A stretch of DNA of 64,000 nucleotides from Halichondria panicea (Eukaryota > Porifera > Demospongiae > Suberitida > Halichondriidae). The notes beneath the pieces were generated by a model. That model was given only the letters and a program-made list of their open reading frames with translations, had not been told where the DNA came from and did not search any database. The stretch covers positions 4,527,378 through 4,591,377 of the forward strand of contig NC_087381.1 in NCBI RefSeq assembly GCF_963675165.1, read 5' to 3'. The translations under genes and the position numbers were made by a program. Shown here piece by piece: positions 52,201-64,000 of the stretch (position 1 is its first letter; every line of letters begins with the position of its first letter).

Positions 52201-54145
52201 AGTTCCAATCAACGTCTCTCAACTCAAGTCATTCCTCGGGTTACTAAATTACTACGGTAAATTTGTACCTAACCTCTCAACTGTTCTTGCCCCCCTCCAC
52301 AGTCTACTTCATAAGCGTACTGCCTGGACGTGGGACTCAACGCATCAGTCGGCATTCGATTACGTCAAGGACCTCCTGACCTCTGACACAGTACTCGCCC
52401 ACTATGACCAGACGAAGCCCCTGATACTCGCCTGCGATGCCTCTCCATATGGTATTGGCGCAGTACTCTCTCACACATTCGAAGACGGCTCCGAACGCCC
52501 AATTGCCTTTGCCTCTCGCACCTTAGGACCAGCTGAGAAACGGTACTCACAATTGGACAAGGAAGGTTTGGCAATTATCTTTGGGGTAAAATGGTTCCAC
52601 CAATATCTGGCAGGCAGGCATTTCACAATTTTGTCTGACCATAAGCCCCTCCAGCACCTATTTCAGGAAACCAATGGTATCCCTACCCTGGCCTCGGCAC
52701 GGATTCAGCGATGGGCACTCACACTTGGTGCATATGACTATGCCATCCGGTACAAACCTGGCACAGCTCATGCAAACGCCGACGTCCTCAGCAGACTACC
52801 CCTACCAGATTCATCCCCTACCGAAGAAACCCCTGGTGAGATCACACTCTCAATTAATATGCTGCAATCCATCCCAGTGTTGGCCAAAGATGTTTGCTCA
52901 TGGACTACTCGCGATCCGACTCTCTCCAAGGTTCGAACAATGCTATCCTCTGGCTGGAAGGAGTGCACAGACCCCGCTCTCAAACCCTTCATACAGAGAC
53001 GAGACGGACTCAGCCTCCACGATGGGTGTATTCTCTGGGGCTCTCGGGTCGTCGTTCCACAACAATGAAGGGAAACCGTACTGGAAGAACTACACGAAGG
53101 ACACCCTGGTATTGCCCGGATGAAAGCTCTGGCTCGTTCTTTCGTTTGGTGGCCTGGTATCGACAAAGAACTTGAACTGAAAGTGAAACAGTGCGAATCC
53201 TGTCAGAAGAACCAGTACCTCCCAGCAACAGCCCCGATACAACCCTGGGAATTTCCCAAGACACCATGGTCACGACTCCACATTGACTATGCTGGCCCGG
53301 TCGATGGACATATGTTTTTGGTGGTAGTCGATGCATACTCTAAGTGGCTGGACGTCCGAATCGCCAAGCAAGCAAACTCCCGAACCACCATTTCCATTCT
53401 CAGATCGATATTTGCTACTCACGGCATCCCTGAACTGATTGTATCCGATAATGGAACACCTTTCACAAGCTACGAGTTCCAGGCCTTCACTCAGTCAAAT
53501 GGCATCAGACACAACACGTCTGCACCCTATCATCCCGCAACCAACGGACAAGCAGAAAGAGCTGTCCAAACGTTCAAGCAATATCTCCGAAAAGCCACAG
53601 AAGGTTCCCTGGAAGACAGGTTATCTCAATTCCTGTTTAGGTATCGAATAACGCCTCACAGTACCACTGGCTCAGCACCGGCACAGCTACTGATGGGACG
53701 CCTACCCCGATCACGGCTGGACCTACTCAGACCGAATCTGCACAACAAGGTCCAACAACAGCAAGAACGTCAGAAGGCATACAAGGATAACAGAGCACCG
53801 ACTCGCTCTTTTGCCATCAACGATGCTGTATTAGTGGCTGATCTCCCCGCTCGAGATACCTGGCTGCCTGGTATCATAACCAAGATTCTCGGTTCGCGCA
53901 GCTACGAGATACGGTTAACGGACAACAGAACTATTCGTCGACACATTGACCATATCCGAACGAACTCTATCCCCAGGTCAAGGGACACTGAAGAACTCCC
54001 AACCGATTGGGTACCAAATCCCATGGTGGACGCACCTACACTGCCGTCTCCATCACTTCCGGAGAATCCACCAACTGATCCTCCTCCTCGACGTTCTGGT
54101 CGCACCTCCCGTCCTCCTGACCGACTGGTTGACCAGTACGCTTGA
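49272..54145 (+). pseudogene. Retrotransposon gag-pol polyprotein, disrupted
   Basis: Gag starts at ATG 49272 and is cut by the DNA element at 49588-50536. The frame resumes after it, because insertion plus duplication (953 bp) only shifts it out of register. Downstream: nucleocapsid knuckle CHYCQKQGHLASVC (about 50917-50958), protease ELDTGATLSVMS, RT blocks FTKLDLENAYLQVPL and VYLDDILVTG, RNase H DASPYGIGAVLS, then a TGA at 53066-53068 in frame. The same frame continues with the integrase HHCC region, catalytic D (HIDYAGP), D (VSDNGTPF), E (NGQAERAVQTF). No chromodomain is seen. With both breaks this copy cannot make a full polyprotein. Confidence 0.93.
49588..50536. mobile_element. 949-bp DNA element inserted in gag, 4-bp target duplication
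   Basis: TIR CAGTCTACACTAAGACT at the left is inverted at the right (17 bp). ATTG flanks both sides (49584-49587, 50537-50540). 'tttgatttc(c/t)gggcaaatta' occurs twice inside. There is no transposase, and I cannot assign a superfamily. Confidence 0.85.
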
Positions 54146-54166
54146 CTGTTAGGTATGTTTAATCTA

Positions 54167-54179
54167 GAAGGGGAGGAAA
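54167..54179 (+). other. Polypurine tract
   Basis: GAAGGGGAGGAAA ends immediately before the 3' LTR, the expected plus-strand primer site. Confidence 0.85.
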
Positions 54180-54498
54180 TGTAATGACTTTGCTAGTTAG
54201 TTATTCACTTAGTCATTTCCTGTTCTTAATGTTTCCTGTGTTGTAATGTTTACTGTTTAATTGTACATGCGCATGAGTTCTTATTACTAGTTAACACTTC
54301 TTTTGTATATTGCTTTGTGCTCTAGCCCGGCGGCCTGCTCCTAGCGGCGCCCTTTGTGTATGGGAGCCTCTGCTCCACTGTCTTTTTTGTCTTAGTATTT
54401 ACCGTCTATGTTTTGTGCATACAGTTAGTTGATCCATGGTTGAATGTTTTAAATCTTATCTTGAACTGCCGCACGCTGCTCGGTGCACGAACTCAACA
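54180..54498 (+). repeat. 3' LTR
   Basis: 319 bp, two substitutions relative to the 5' LTR, followed by the CTTAC target duplication. Confidence 0.95.
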
Positions 54499-54645
54499 CT
54501 TACTTTATTATAATCAGTAACTATTACATCAAAAAAGCGAAAATTTGCACCTGCGAAAATTTCCCGCTATATATACGGTACATCAAAAGGCCATGATAAT
54601 TATAGGCCAGTCAATATAGAAGTAGAGAAAAAGAAGAAGGAACTA

Positions 54646-54871
54646 CCGTATAGCGCGAAATTTTCGAGGCACTTATATTTCGTGGATTGGCCTCTAAAAG
54701 CCATTTCGTTGCACAATGTTCGCGGAATGACTGCTTACCGGAAGCCACGCCTTTAAATCTTGCACGTTATAGCAGGTAAAGAACGATTTTCGTGGACTTA
54801 ATTTTCGTGTAGGATTGCTAACCCACGAAATCCACGAAAATTAAGCCCCTCGAAAATTTCGCGCTATACGG
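54646..54871. mobile_element. MITE family B, second copy (inverted relative to 18859-19100)
   Basis: CCGTATAGCGCGAAATTTTC at the left and its inverse at the right, with TA flanks. 'ggcctctaaaagccatttcg' and 'gcggaatgactgcttaccgg' match the other copy in reverse complement. Confidence 0.85.
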
Positions 54872-55374
54872 TATATAGTATAGGATAAGCAAATAAGCAA
54901 CAACCCCACATGCAGCCTAATTCTAGCTTTCTCTATAATAAAGTTTCGTCCCTTGATGCGTAGAGTCGACAGCATGATTATAATTATGTATATCTGCACA
55001 TGCTGGATGAAATAATAGCATTTCATGATCCTGTAAAAGATTGTAGATCATAATCAGCATGCAGCTAGTCCATCGTACCTATGTGCATGACATGTATTAT
55101 ATAATTATATCAATCTATACATGACTTGCATAAAATGTTTATAATTATTATTTTAAGCATTCGATGACCATGATATCTATGCGATGACAGTATAAATTAT
55201 GGAGTATAAACGATCGGGTGTGTGCATATAATTACTACACAACAATTATAAATCTGTAAAATTTATAGGCTGTATAGATCTAATTGTAACACGTGTTAAT
55301 GACTTTTAAAGATGTGTATAATAAAATTATCTACGTATAATGAAAGTGAACGTTACTGGTTCTTTACAAATTAA
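54872..55374. other. AT-rich spacer downstream of the receptor gene
   Basis: About 500 bp holding the 3' UTR of the minus-strand receptor. I see no gene. Confidence 0.4.
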
Positions 55375-58300
55375 TTAGACCTCTGAATCATCAACGGTTG
55401 AAAGCTGAAAATCGGCAGAAGTTATTTGCTGCCTATTAGTCTGATTTGGAATAGACTTTCGATTCCTCTCATCATTGGTAATGCAGGCTTGTGTAGAAGA
55501 AACGGACCTTGGTCGTCGAATCTCTGCCACGTTTTGGTACGAGTGACCTTGCTCCCGCAGTGAGGTGCGTCTGGCTGCTTGTTCTTGAATGCCGTCTTGA
55601 TGAAAAGGTTGGTAAGATTCCATGTCCACTGATGAAGTGTTCCCAAGCTCTCGTACGCATCTCTTGCCGTCCTTTGTTGTGACTACTTCCACATAGCCAG
55701 AGGTGCGCCCACGAGCAGAGGGTTGGGGTTGGTCCTTGAAGGGAGACGTTTTTGGCTTATCTTTACTGACTGGTTTTGCTTTGGCAAGGTTTTCTTCAGA
55801 TGAGACTGGGCTCAGTAATTTGGCTCCATTACTGACAGGGACATCAATTTTAGTGATATCGGTCATGGTTGTGACTTGACTCTCGTCAAGATCAAATGAC
55901 TTTTCGGAGATGCTGTGTATCGACAGGCAGGTTACTGTGAAGTGAAGAGTGTATTATAATAATTATGTGCGCATTCATGTAAAGACTATATGGAATCCCT
56001 CAGAGGAAAAATTTGGCAAGGTATAATGATATGTGAACTTATGCGTGCACACATTCATGGCTTGCCTAGATACAGCACAATTATCTATTGTCGTAAGCCA
56101 GCTGCTGACTGTAACTAACATCATAATATGCATGCATGCGTTCGTGTGTATGTAAACAATCAAGTGGTCTTTGTAAAAGGTGACATTAAACAGGACTGGA
56201 TAGGTCTACGGATGAAACAAACTTCCAGACAATACTTACATGCCCTGGCACACATAGACTCTATAGGCCTGCGCGAGTAGTATCCTGATTAGATATTTTA
56301 TCTGACAGTGACAATGACCACGTAAATGTGAAGTCAAGAGAGTCATTGTTATTTCAGATAATGATTGCGCAAGATTTATGTGCCTAACAGATGTAATTAA
56401 GAGCATAGGCTATTCTGATTGGTATTATCCTAATTGGGTGGTGTGGTTGTTCTGAATGAAATCGGTATAATTATGTGCGTTGGATGATGATTGCTTCCAA
56501 CACAATAAGTTGTGTGAAAGTAACTCGTTAATTGGTCTCTCTGTTCCAAGTTAAAAGACTATTGCACTTGCATTGTACATGTTCAGTTCATTGACCAAAC
56601 AAGGAAGTTTTAGGAAACAAGGCAGCAATCCCAAGGATTGTTTGTACCATAATATGTACTGTGGATTAATAGAGTAACTCACCACCATTCTGCAATGTTG
56701 GAGAGGACCTCATAGAGCTAGCATTACTGCGACGTGGGGTTGGTGGTTGTGGTGTCAACCTCAGTGGAATCTCATCATATATATTCTCAGTTTTGCTTGC
56801 TCTCCCTACCGAGATCTCATCATAGTGGCTCTGAATGTCCTGGTCAATGCTCAGTCGAGGGTTACCACCTCTACTAAGGAAAGACGGGGGGTCTGGGGAG
56901 AAAAACCACAATTATGATAATAATCAATATAATCAACTAATTATCTGTTTACCATTGATAATGTTGACAGAACTTACGGACATTATTTCTTGACCACGGT
57001 TGCTTCATAGCCGATGAATTTGACCCAGTTGGCGCCATACTGATGTATCCCTCATCAAACGGAACAGTGCTGTAGTGTTCCTCCTTCTTAGTGCTTTTCC
57101 TGTATGAGTAATTATTTTATGATGATTATGTAAGTAATAGTAACAGGAACATACTCATAGCGTCCTATGCAGACACAGCAAATGATAACAGTTGTTATCA
57201 GTAGAATGATCAGCAAAATGACAAGCACCAAGAATGTAATGCCAGCGTATGGATTAGCCAGAAAACTCCCGGTCAGACCGTCGCCTAAGAAAATTAGTAT
57301 CATTATAAATGTACATGTACTATGACGCCAATTGAATCACCAGTAATTTAGTGTAAAAGGGGATTAGAATAGAACAATTTGGACAAAGCGGTTAGTTATT
57401 TTTCAATAGACGCTATTGTTGACAGACTGGCAATGATTACTGAAGTGATAGAAGTGCCAAAAGTTGAATAAGCACTTAACAATGCCAGCCCAAACTTAGA
57501 GAGACTAAATAGAAATGATAATTTTTCTTGGGACTGCATTCAATACCTCTGCTGTACGTGTTCTGTGTATAGCTAGGGAACAAACATTGTGCATGAAATT
57601 TGGCCGATGATTATCAAGCACATACCTGAGGGATTGTAAACATTTACATTGTGTATGAGAATGTATTCTGTGATGACACTGCACTAATCAAGCACAGAAT
57701 ATAGAATAACAGGAATTGACATACCTCCTCCAGTGCAAGGCAGACTGGAGGGTAGCGAAGTGGTTCTCCGTCCCTCCCCCCTCTCATTAAAGGCAAACAC
57801 TGAACACTGGTAAGACCCCAAAGGCATCTCACAGTTGGCAGGGAGGAGTATATTGGCTGAGTAGCTTGCCATCGGTTGACTGTCCAGGACAACATGTCTT
57901 AGAAGCTCATTGGCTGTGCCTGTTGAGTTGTCAAAGCACGAGACAATAAACCCAATGTAATCAATAGACTGTACGGAGGTAGCTGACACTGACCACTCCA
58001 CAAGAACAGGGAATGGCTCTCTTGAAGAGGTGATGCTTGTGAACACATTCCCAAGGATTGTGGACGGAGCTGCAAGAAAAACCTTGTTTTATGCTTTATA
58101 AAACTGCTGCAGCAAATTTGGTGTGATAAGCTCTTATTGTACAGAGGCCAGACATGCACTTGAAAAAGTGCACATAGTAGTAATTAAAGACACTATTCTA
58201 AGCATAATAAAAATGTTATGCAAAATCACCTAGAGGCTATTATATATCTTAATGAATAGACAATGTCATATACTGGCAGACACTTCTATTATCAAAACAT

Positions 58301-61300
58301 ACCTTCCCTATGGGTTGTGACTGATATCCTTTCTTGAGGCCCCTCTCCAACCACAGTGGCTGCAGCTATATACACATTGTAGGTAACACTTTGATCCAAG
58401 TACATCAACAAATAGGAAAAAGATGTCTGATCTTGATTAATCCCTATGTTGAAATATTCCCTGATAACGAATGATCCTGTTCTCCCTGGGAATCGGGTGT
58501 CTTGTTTGTACAGATAAAGCGCGAATCCGTTCAGCTCTCCAGCTCTAGGTGTTTCCTCGTAAGTCCAGTGTAGCTGTACACTGTCAGTCCCAACGTTGGT
58601 GGCGTAGAGTTTGGTCGCTGACTGTTTTGGAACTGCACGAGCAATGGACATAACAATAATGAACAATGTTATGAAGTACTTGAATACGTATAATTATTGG
58701 CTAGAAATTACTTTATTGACATTGTGCAGTTGTATGCAGCTCGAGAATGCACACAACTGACCTCAGAGACGATCAACTTTAACTAACCAATGCATAGAGA
58801 CAACTATAAAGTCATACCTGTAAGTCAAGTAAAATTAATGAATAGACCCAGGCTACAACTTAAGTCATGAAAGAGCCCAAAGACTAATTATCACCAACAT
58901 CTTATACATGTACACATAACCGCACTTGTCTCAGGAGTCTTCAAGGATATTATTGAGCCAGGCTGCCCCACTCCGTAGGTGTTTAGAGAAGCCACTGAAC
59001 AGTCGTATCTCGTGAAAGGTTTCACCTGAACCCGAGCATTCTCAAACACTTCATCCTCATCTTGAAAATCAGACAGCCATACTGTATTTCTCACTTCTTC
59101 CCTGCTGATCTCAGCTCGACAAGTGATGACGTAACCGAGTAGTTCCACACAGGTAAAGTTGGACTCACACACAAACATCTCCCATTGAGCTCCAATGAAT
59201 AATGAGTCTCTGTTCTGGCGCATAACTTCAAACACCACATTACGAGGTGCGCTGGGCCTCCGATTGAGATCTACTGATGGATTTTGTGTATGTAACAAAA
59301 TATACTGCATCATGCAGGCTGTAATCACTAAAACCTCCAAGTAAAATGTGAGCAACATGAAAATTGACAGTACAATTTAAAATCTAGACAAGCATCTACA
59401 AAATAACTTGCACTAGCTGAAACACTTCACACTGCATGTATACACGTATGCAGGCCCCATTAATTGAAAATGAAAACTTTGTACTCACCCGCTGGAGTGG
59501 AGAATAGGATGGGTGTGCTAGCTGGCCCCTCTCCTACCTCGTTAAGAGCAGCCACCGAGCACTCATAGTGTGCAGCTGATAACAAGTTCTGCAAACTGTA
59601 CGTGAATGTTGAATTGGATACCATGTCTTTGATGTCCAAATTCCAGTCGTCACCGTTTCTCATATAGCGACAAGATATAATGTAATTTAATATGACTCCA
59701 TTGGCCAGGTGTGGTGATACAGACTGCCACTCAAAGTGAGCCGTGGATTGAAGGAGGGAAAAAAATGCAACAAAAGCTTGGGGGGAGCCAGTTGGAACTG
59801 TGTGTGTGTGTGTGTGTGTGGGGGGGGGGGGTACGATCACACAATAGTATTTTTACAGCACCATAGACATAACACCCAAACGTATACAAACAAGCAACAA
59901 TTAACTTACGACTCTTGTTAGTAGTGAACACAGTAATGTCACTGAAGTTGCTGGACAAAAAAGCAGTCCTTCCAAATAGAGTCCCGCTTCCCACCATATA
60001 TGTGCCATCACCACCATCCACATAGCCCACCACACGCACTCTCACAGAGTACTGAGTGTACGGTAACAATCCACGCATTTCGTACCGCTGCACAGAGTCT
60101 GGGGTATGTGTTACACTGTCGAGCCTGGTTACGGAGGACAGTCCACTTCTCTCCACATTGTATGATATCTCGTAAAAAAGATTGTCAATTCCACAGGTCA
60201 TGGGCTCCTACAGGGTACACAAATTACAAAGGTTACTAAATGTACATAATCAGCACAGTGCAAATAGTATAGGATTGTATGGCATGTTCTAATGAGGAAT
60301 TTCTAACTGGCAGTGCATGACTCTATGATTTTAATGACATACACCATGCAGTCTTACCGTCCACGATATGTTAGCAGTTGTTGGCCCACGAGTGTCTATC
60401 TGAATGTGACCAGGGGCGGTGATCACTGTAGGAAAATAAACGTTCACTGCATGCATACTGAAATGATAATATAACCAGTTATACTTGCTGGATTTTTACT
60501 TGCATGCATACTGTTGCTGTTAACCGTTCCACCATTCATTGTGTTGTGCAATACTAATTATCTTCAATGTGACGTACCATAAAAAGAATATCAATGTAAT
60601 GTACATGTAGTATGGGTGTAACAGAGCACTATATAATCATAATTATTATTATCATACGTTTCACAAACCTGGAGCCAGTGTGGTAATAACAGTGTTGTCA
60701 GAGAATGGGCTGGAACCAAGTGTGTTAGTAGCACTGACTTGGACCTCGTACTCTGAGAGGGGCGCTAAGTCACCAATGGTCAATGATTGCTCCTCACTGC
60801 TCGAGGGGTCCACTCTCCTGAAAATGCCATAAAAACAATCACCTTAATAATAATTATGGCCTGCTAATAATAATTATAGGTTGAAACACATGCTATACGG
60901 AACATTTGGAGTAACCTGCATGGCTGTATTAATTATGGAGGGTGACCTGGTTATAGGATGAGTGCAATTAAGTTTGCAACACCAATGGTATTCGTAGTAG
61001 AGGTACTGGTACATGTAACTAACATGGTAATCCAAGGAAGCTGGGTATCCAGAGGGTAACGGACGTAGGGCCGATACCTTATAGTATACGCGTCTATCTC
61101 ATGCCCTCTGTAATTGTCATGAGTGGTCCACTGAAGAGTGACAGAGGTACAACTGAGAAAGCTGGTTGTAGGGGGGTGGAGCTGGAGGGGGGTGCCTGGG
61201 GAGGATACACAATATGTTACTATAATTTTGGAAATCCATTTTTTGTTTTCAGGCTAAAACTACTTCGCTGCAGTTATAAATGTGAGTGTATATAAATAAT

Positions 61301-63604
61301 TATAGCTAAAAAAAAGAATATATGCATGCACAATTATAATTATGTTAAAACTGAATGCAAACTGAATGCATGTAATTAGCAAAATGGTGCTGATTCCCTG
61401 GCTCACCTGCACACTCTAGCTCAACAACCAGTCCACTGGAACAGTTGTTCAGAACACTTACGGGTGACCTGCATGATTGAAGGTTGGGCTCACTCCCTGT
61501 GCAATTCAGTGGAGACACAGTCACTGCTCCTGTCATGTTCACTCCTGCATACCGTACAATAGAGTACATGGTAAAATGAAAGAAGGCACCCATAGAAATG
61601 CTTAACACATGCAGTAACTGCGTGAGAGAAAATATTCGTGTAACTTTAAAGTAGCAATTAAAACACAAACTTTAAGACCATAAGTAATAAGTTATTATAC
61701 CTATATGATTATAGTTTACCTTGAGAACCTATTATCTGGTCGTAACCAAGCTGACGACAAGCAACAGAGGATTGCTCGGTTGTCCACAAGCTGTCGTAAC
61801 AGACTGGGCTCCAAATAGTACCACGCTGAATACCAAGTCTCCCAATGTTCCTGCTGCTGGTCATTGATTGGAGTCGAATCGAGTACTTCACTGTATCAGA
61901 GAAAACGTGTTCTCCGTATTATATCACAAAACCATCAATTAAATATCTACACCGTTCACGGCGTTGCATGTATAGCCGATTCACTCCACACAAATAATCC
62001 AGTCTGAAGACACAGGGTATACTACTTACCCTGAATAAATATTTTATGCACAAAAAAGACAGCATAATTCTACATATGCAGCTCTGCTCTTTCCTTGATT
62101 ATAGCCACAATAGCTTGTTTTTCAGTGCAAAATTGCTTCAAAATACCGCTTGCCAATCCTACATGCAGTGAACCTACCAGTTCTAACAATAGTTGCAGTA
62201 TATAACTCTGTTCTAAACATAAGAATTTGGAAAGATAATAATAATTACATAATCTGCCAATCATACGTACATTATATACATCATGTAGGCGGCACCTATT
62301 TAATTATACAGCATTTGGTCATGTTTGTTGTACTGTAATTGGACTATTCAGTGGCAATGTTCAAAATAAGCGAATGCCTTCAACCCCCCACATTCCAGAC
62401 TGGTCTACAATAGTGGAATTATTAAAATGTGTGGATACAAACAACATAAAAACAGTTGCTTCAGATGAGTTTTTGCGGGTGAATCCCTGAGCACGAATAT
62501 TTTAACCATGAATGAAGACATCATTGACCATACATTATTATGCGCCCGCTGCTAGCTATCAAATGTTGCAATCAATTCTGCATATACATGTAAGTGGCTG
62601 TTTTAGGAAAGCAATTTACCAACAAAAGAGACACCCGGCCCTAACAACTATTTTGTTGTACAAGTTCTCTGCAGCAGCCTTATAGCTAGCTACGTCTATA
62701 TAATTATGCACATGGCACATGTTTTGGCCTGCAGTGCAGGCAACCACGAAAATATATCCACGAACACACTTATAACCACACCCTCAGATGCTAAGAAGGG
62801 TTATGGTTTACTATAGCATGCACAGTAGTACTTTGAGAGCCCTCACTCACCAGCACACCTCACTCCAGCGTCTCGTGTGTGTAGATTATAGAAGGGCAGA
62901 CTATTGCCTGTTTGATACTCACAGTCCTGCAGTGAGACAGCTCCGTCACTGCACTGCACATCAGTGAGCAGAACAGGAGTGTGCAGATCAGCAGGAGCAA
63001 ACACTCTACCAGAAACAGCTGACTGCATGTGGTGCATAGTGTAAACATTACGTTAACAATTAGTGTGATAAACATCAGCACATTCATAGACGACCCCTTT
63101 GCTAAAAATAATGTTGACCAAAATCACTTTATAAAGACATAATTTTTATGTTTAGACTACTTACCGTATTACTAGAATGCATAAAACATATGCAAACTTC
63201 AGCGAGGGTTGATCAATTCGCAACAACAAAATCGCAAAACCTAAATTATTACTAGTAAACACACACGATCCTTGTCAGAACGCAATAGTTAAATCACAAA
63301 GGGTCAAATTTTCTGCTGATTTGGTTCATTCGCAAAGGTTTTTCAGCAGCAAAATATTTAGTAATATACATGTAATGTACATGGTGGAACAATAATATTA
63401 AGTCGATCTATCCTTATACACTTGTTGTAGTATGTATTTCACTGCAACTCACGTCAGCTGCTGAGAATCCAAGTTGCTTGCATACGACTAAAGCATCATC
63501 AAGCCCCCAGTTTGTGTCCTGGATGGTGCCCCAGCTGTTGTTAACGAGCACCTCCACTCTGCCTTCAAATGGTGACTGGCCACCTCTCAACCGCACCGAC
63601 CAAT
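55375..63604 (-). CDS. SRCR/FN3 transmembrane receptor with tyrosine-motif tail (5' end outside the window)
   Basis: Exons (complement): 63453-63604, 62851-63022, 61720-61890, 61407-61544, 61078-61195, 60669-60817, 60358-60425, 59910-60207, 59489-59797, 58926-59273, 58303-58632, 57725-58069, 57155-57284, 56978-57099, 56683-56892, 55375-55934; all phases fit. Two SRCR domains (VRLRGGQSPFEGRVEV...VCKQLGF, and IRLQSM...GTIWSPVC...ACRQLGY) are each split over two exons. Six FN3 domains follow, the last four on single phase 1-1 exons. The helix AGITFLVLVILLIILLITTV ends in CCVCIGRYE. The tail has HYSTV, GYISM (YxxM), HYDEISVG, NIYDEIPL, GYVEVV and SYQNV tyrosine motifs. SRCR-bearing surface proteins are numerous in sponges, where some act in cell aggregation; that role is only suggested here. 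Confidence 0.9.
59801..59830 (+). repeat. (GT)n/(G)n microsatellite at a receptor splice acceptor
   Basis: On the coding strand a C-run and (CA)n run straight into the AG before the FN3 exon 59489-59797. Confidence 0.85.
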
Positions 63605-64000
63605 CTTTGAAGGGAGTACAATAAACTACGAGTGTTTTGTGCATTGCATCTATGCGTACATCCTAGGAATTATAGTGTGTGGTTTGCATTTCAGGGACAA
63701 GCCTATAATTATAATTATAATTATGAACAAACTGTTTGTGTTGTAAGAACCATATCACTACAATACGGACTTGTTAAAACCACAAATACAAACATTCAGT
63801 AAACAATTATATTTTTGTATGATCCGTCAGTTCTACTTGGCAGCACATTGCACTGATCAAACATATAGAGACTCTATTAGGCATGCATGCAGCTACACAC
63901 CCTAGTGACCTCAATCAATACTTTCTTTGTGTGAAAATTCTTTTTCACGGTCATGTTCAAATTCTTTAAATGTTAGCTATTCAGTAAGTGTAATTTATGT

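Larger units (their letters stand above)
48906..54498 (+). mobile_element. Ty3/gypsy-type LTR retrotransposon, full length, recent
   Basis: Two 319-bp LTRs (48906-49224 and 54180-54498) begin TG and end CA and differ at two positions. CTTAC duplicates the target site (48901-48905, 54499-54503). The order gag, protease, RT, RNase H, integrase is that of Ty3/gypsy. It starts 80 bp after the TRIM-like stop codon. A DNA element is inserted in gag. Confidence 0.95.

Noticed and set aside
51126-53336. Several minus-strand and off-frame ORFs inside pol
   Set aside because: Shadows of the GC-balanced pol gene; the plus-strand frame with RT and integrase motifs explains the region.
55422-55660. Other minus-strand frames overlapping the last receptor exon
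   Set aside because: The 186-codon frame continuous with the upstream exon in phase is the real one.

Overview
The window looks like a gene-dense, intron-rich metazoan nuclear genome. Genes have many short GT-AG introns, host genes lie a few hundred bases apart on both strands, and (CA)n tracts and short palindromic DNA transposons are abundant. The gene content (KIF23, DDX21-like helicase, HIF1AN, SKIC8, TPGS2, GT92, TRIM-type RING protein, SRCR/FN3 receptor) together with an alliinase-type enzyme suggests an early-branching animal, most likely a demosponge. That placement is inference; no species-diagnostic marker is visible.

Layout. 0.2-1.2 kb: last exons of a KIF23/MKLP1 kinesin (+). 1.5-1.9 kb: a small two-exon gene of unknown function. 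3.3-12.9 kb: a 14-exon DEAD-box helicase of the DDX21/DDX50 type (+) whose introns are full of MITEs. 12.9-16.7 kb: gene-free, repeat-rich, with a cluster of hairpins. 16.7-20.2 kb: HIF1AN (factor inhibiting HIF, +). 20.6-26.7 kb: a complete secreted alliinase/TAR-family PLP enzyme (+). 27.2-31.6 kb: a Rab GTPase (-), head to head with SKIC8/WDR61 (+, 31.9-36.6 kb) across a 258-bp shared promoter. 37.3-39.65 kb: TPGS2 (+), tail to tail with a single-exon GT92 glycosyltransferase (-, 39.67-41.1 kb). 41.4-46.0 kb: a graveyard of nested DNA transposons with readable target-site duplications. 47.0-48.8 kb: an intronless TRIM-like RING/B-box protein with a MIB/HERC2 tail (+). 48.9-54.5 kb: a young Ty3/gypsy-type LTR retrotransposon, broken by a DNA transposon in gag and a stop codon in pol. 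55.4-63.6 kb and beyond the window: a receptor with two SRCR and six FN3 domains, one transmembrane helix and a tyrosine-rich tail (-).

Exon models were built by joining conserved reading frames across GT-AG junctions. For HIF1AN, the alliinase, Rab, SKIC8, TPGS2 and the receptor, every intron phase closes, and SKIC8 comes out at exactly 305 codons. The genes do not form a functional operon. Shared themes are microtubules (KIF23, TPGS2), RNA metabolism (DDX21-like, SKIC8) and the secretory or surface route (Rab, GT92, alliinase, SRCR/FN3 receptor).

The most unusual items are the animal-context alliinase with all catalytic residues, an ITAM-like double tyrosine motif in the SRCR/FN3 receptor, a MITE that added 29 in-frame codons to the RING region of the TRIM-like protein, a TIR element carrying an ankyrin-like exon in a SKIC8 intron, and a Rab with a two-residue insertion in switch I.
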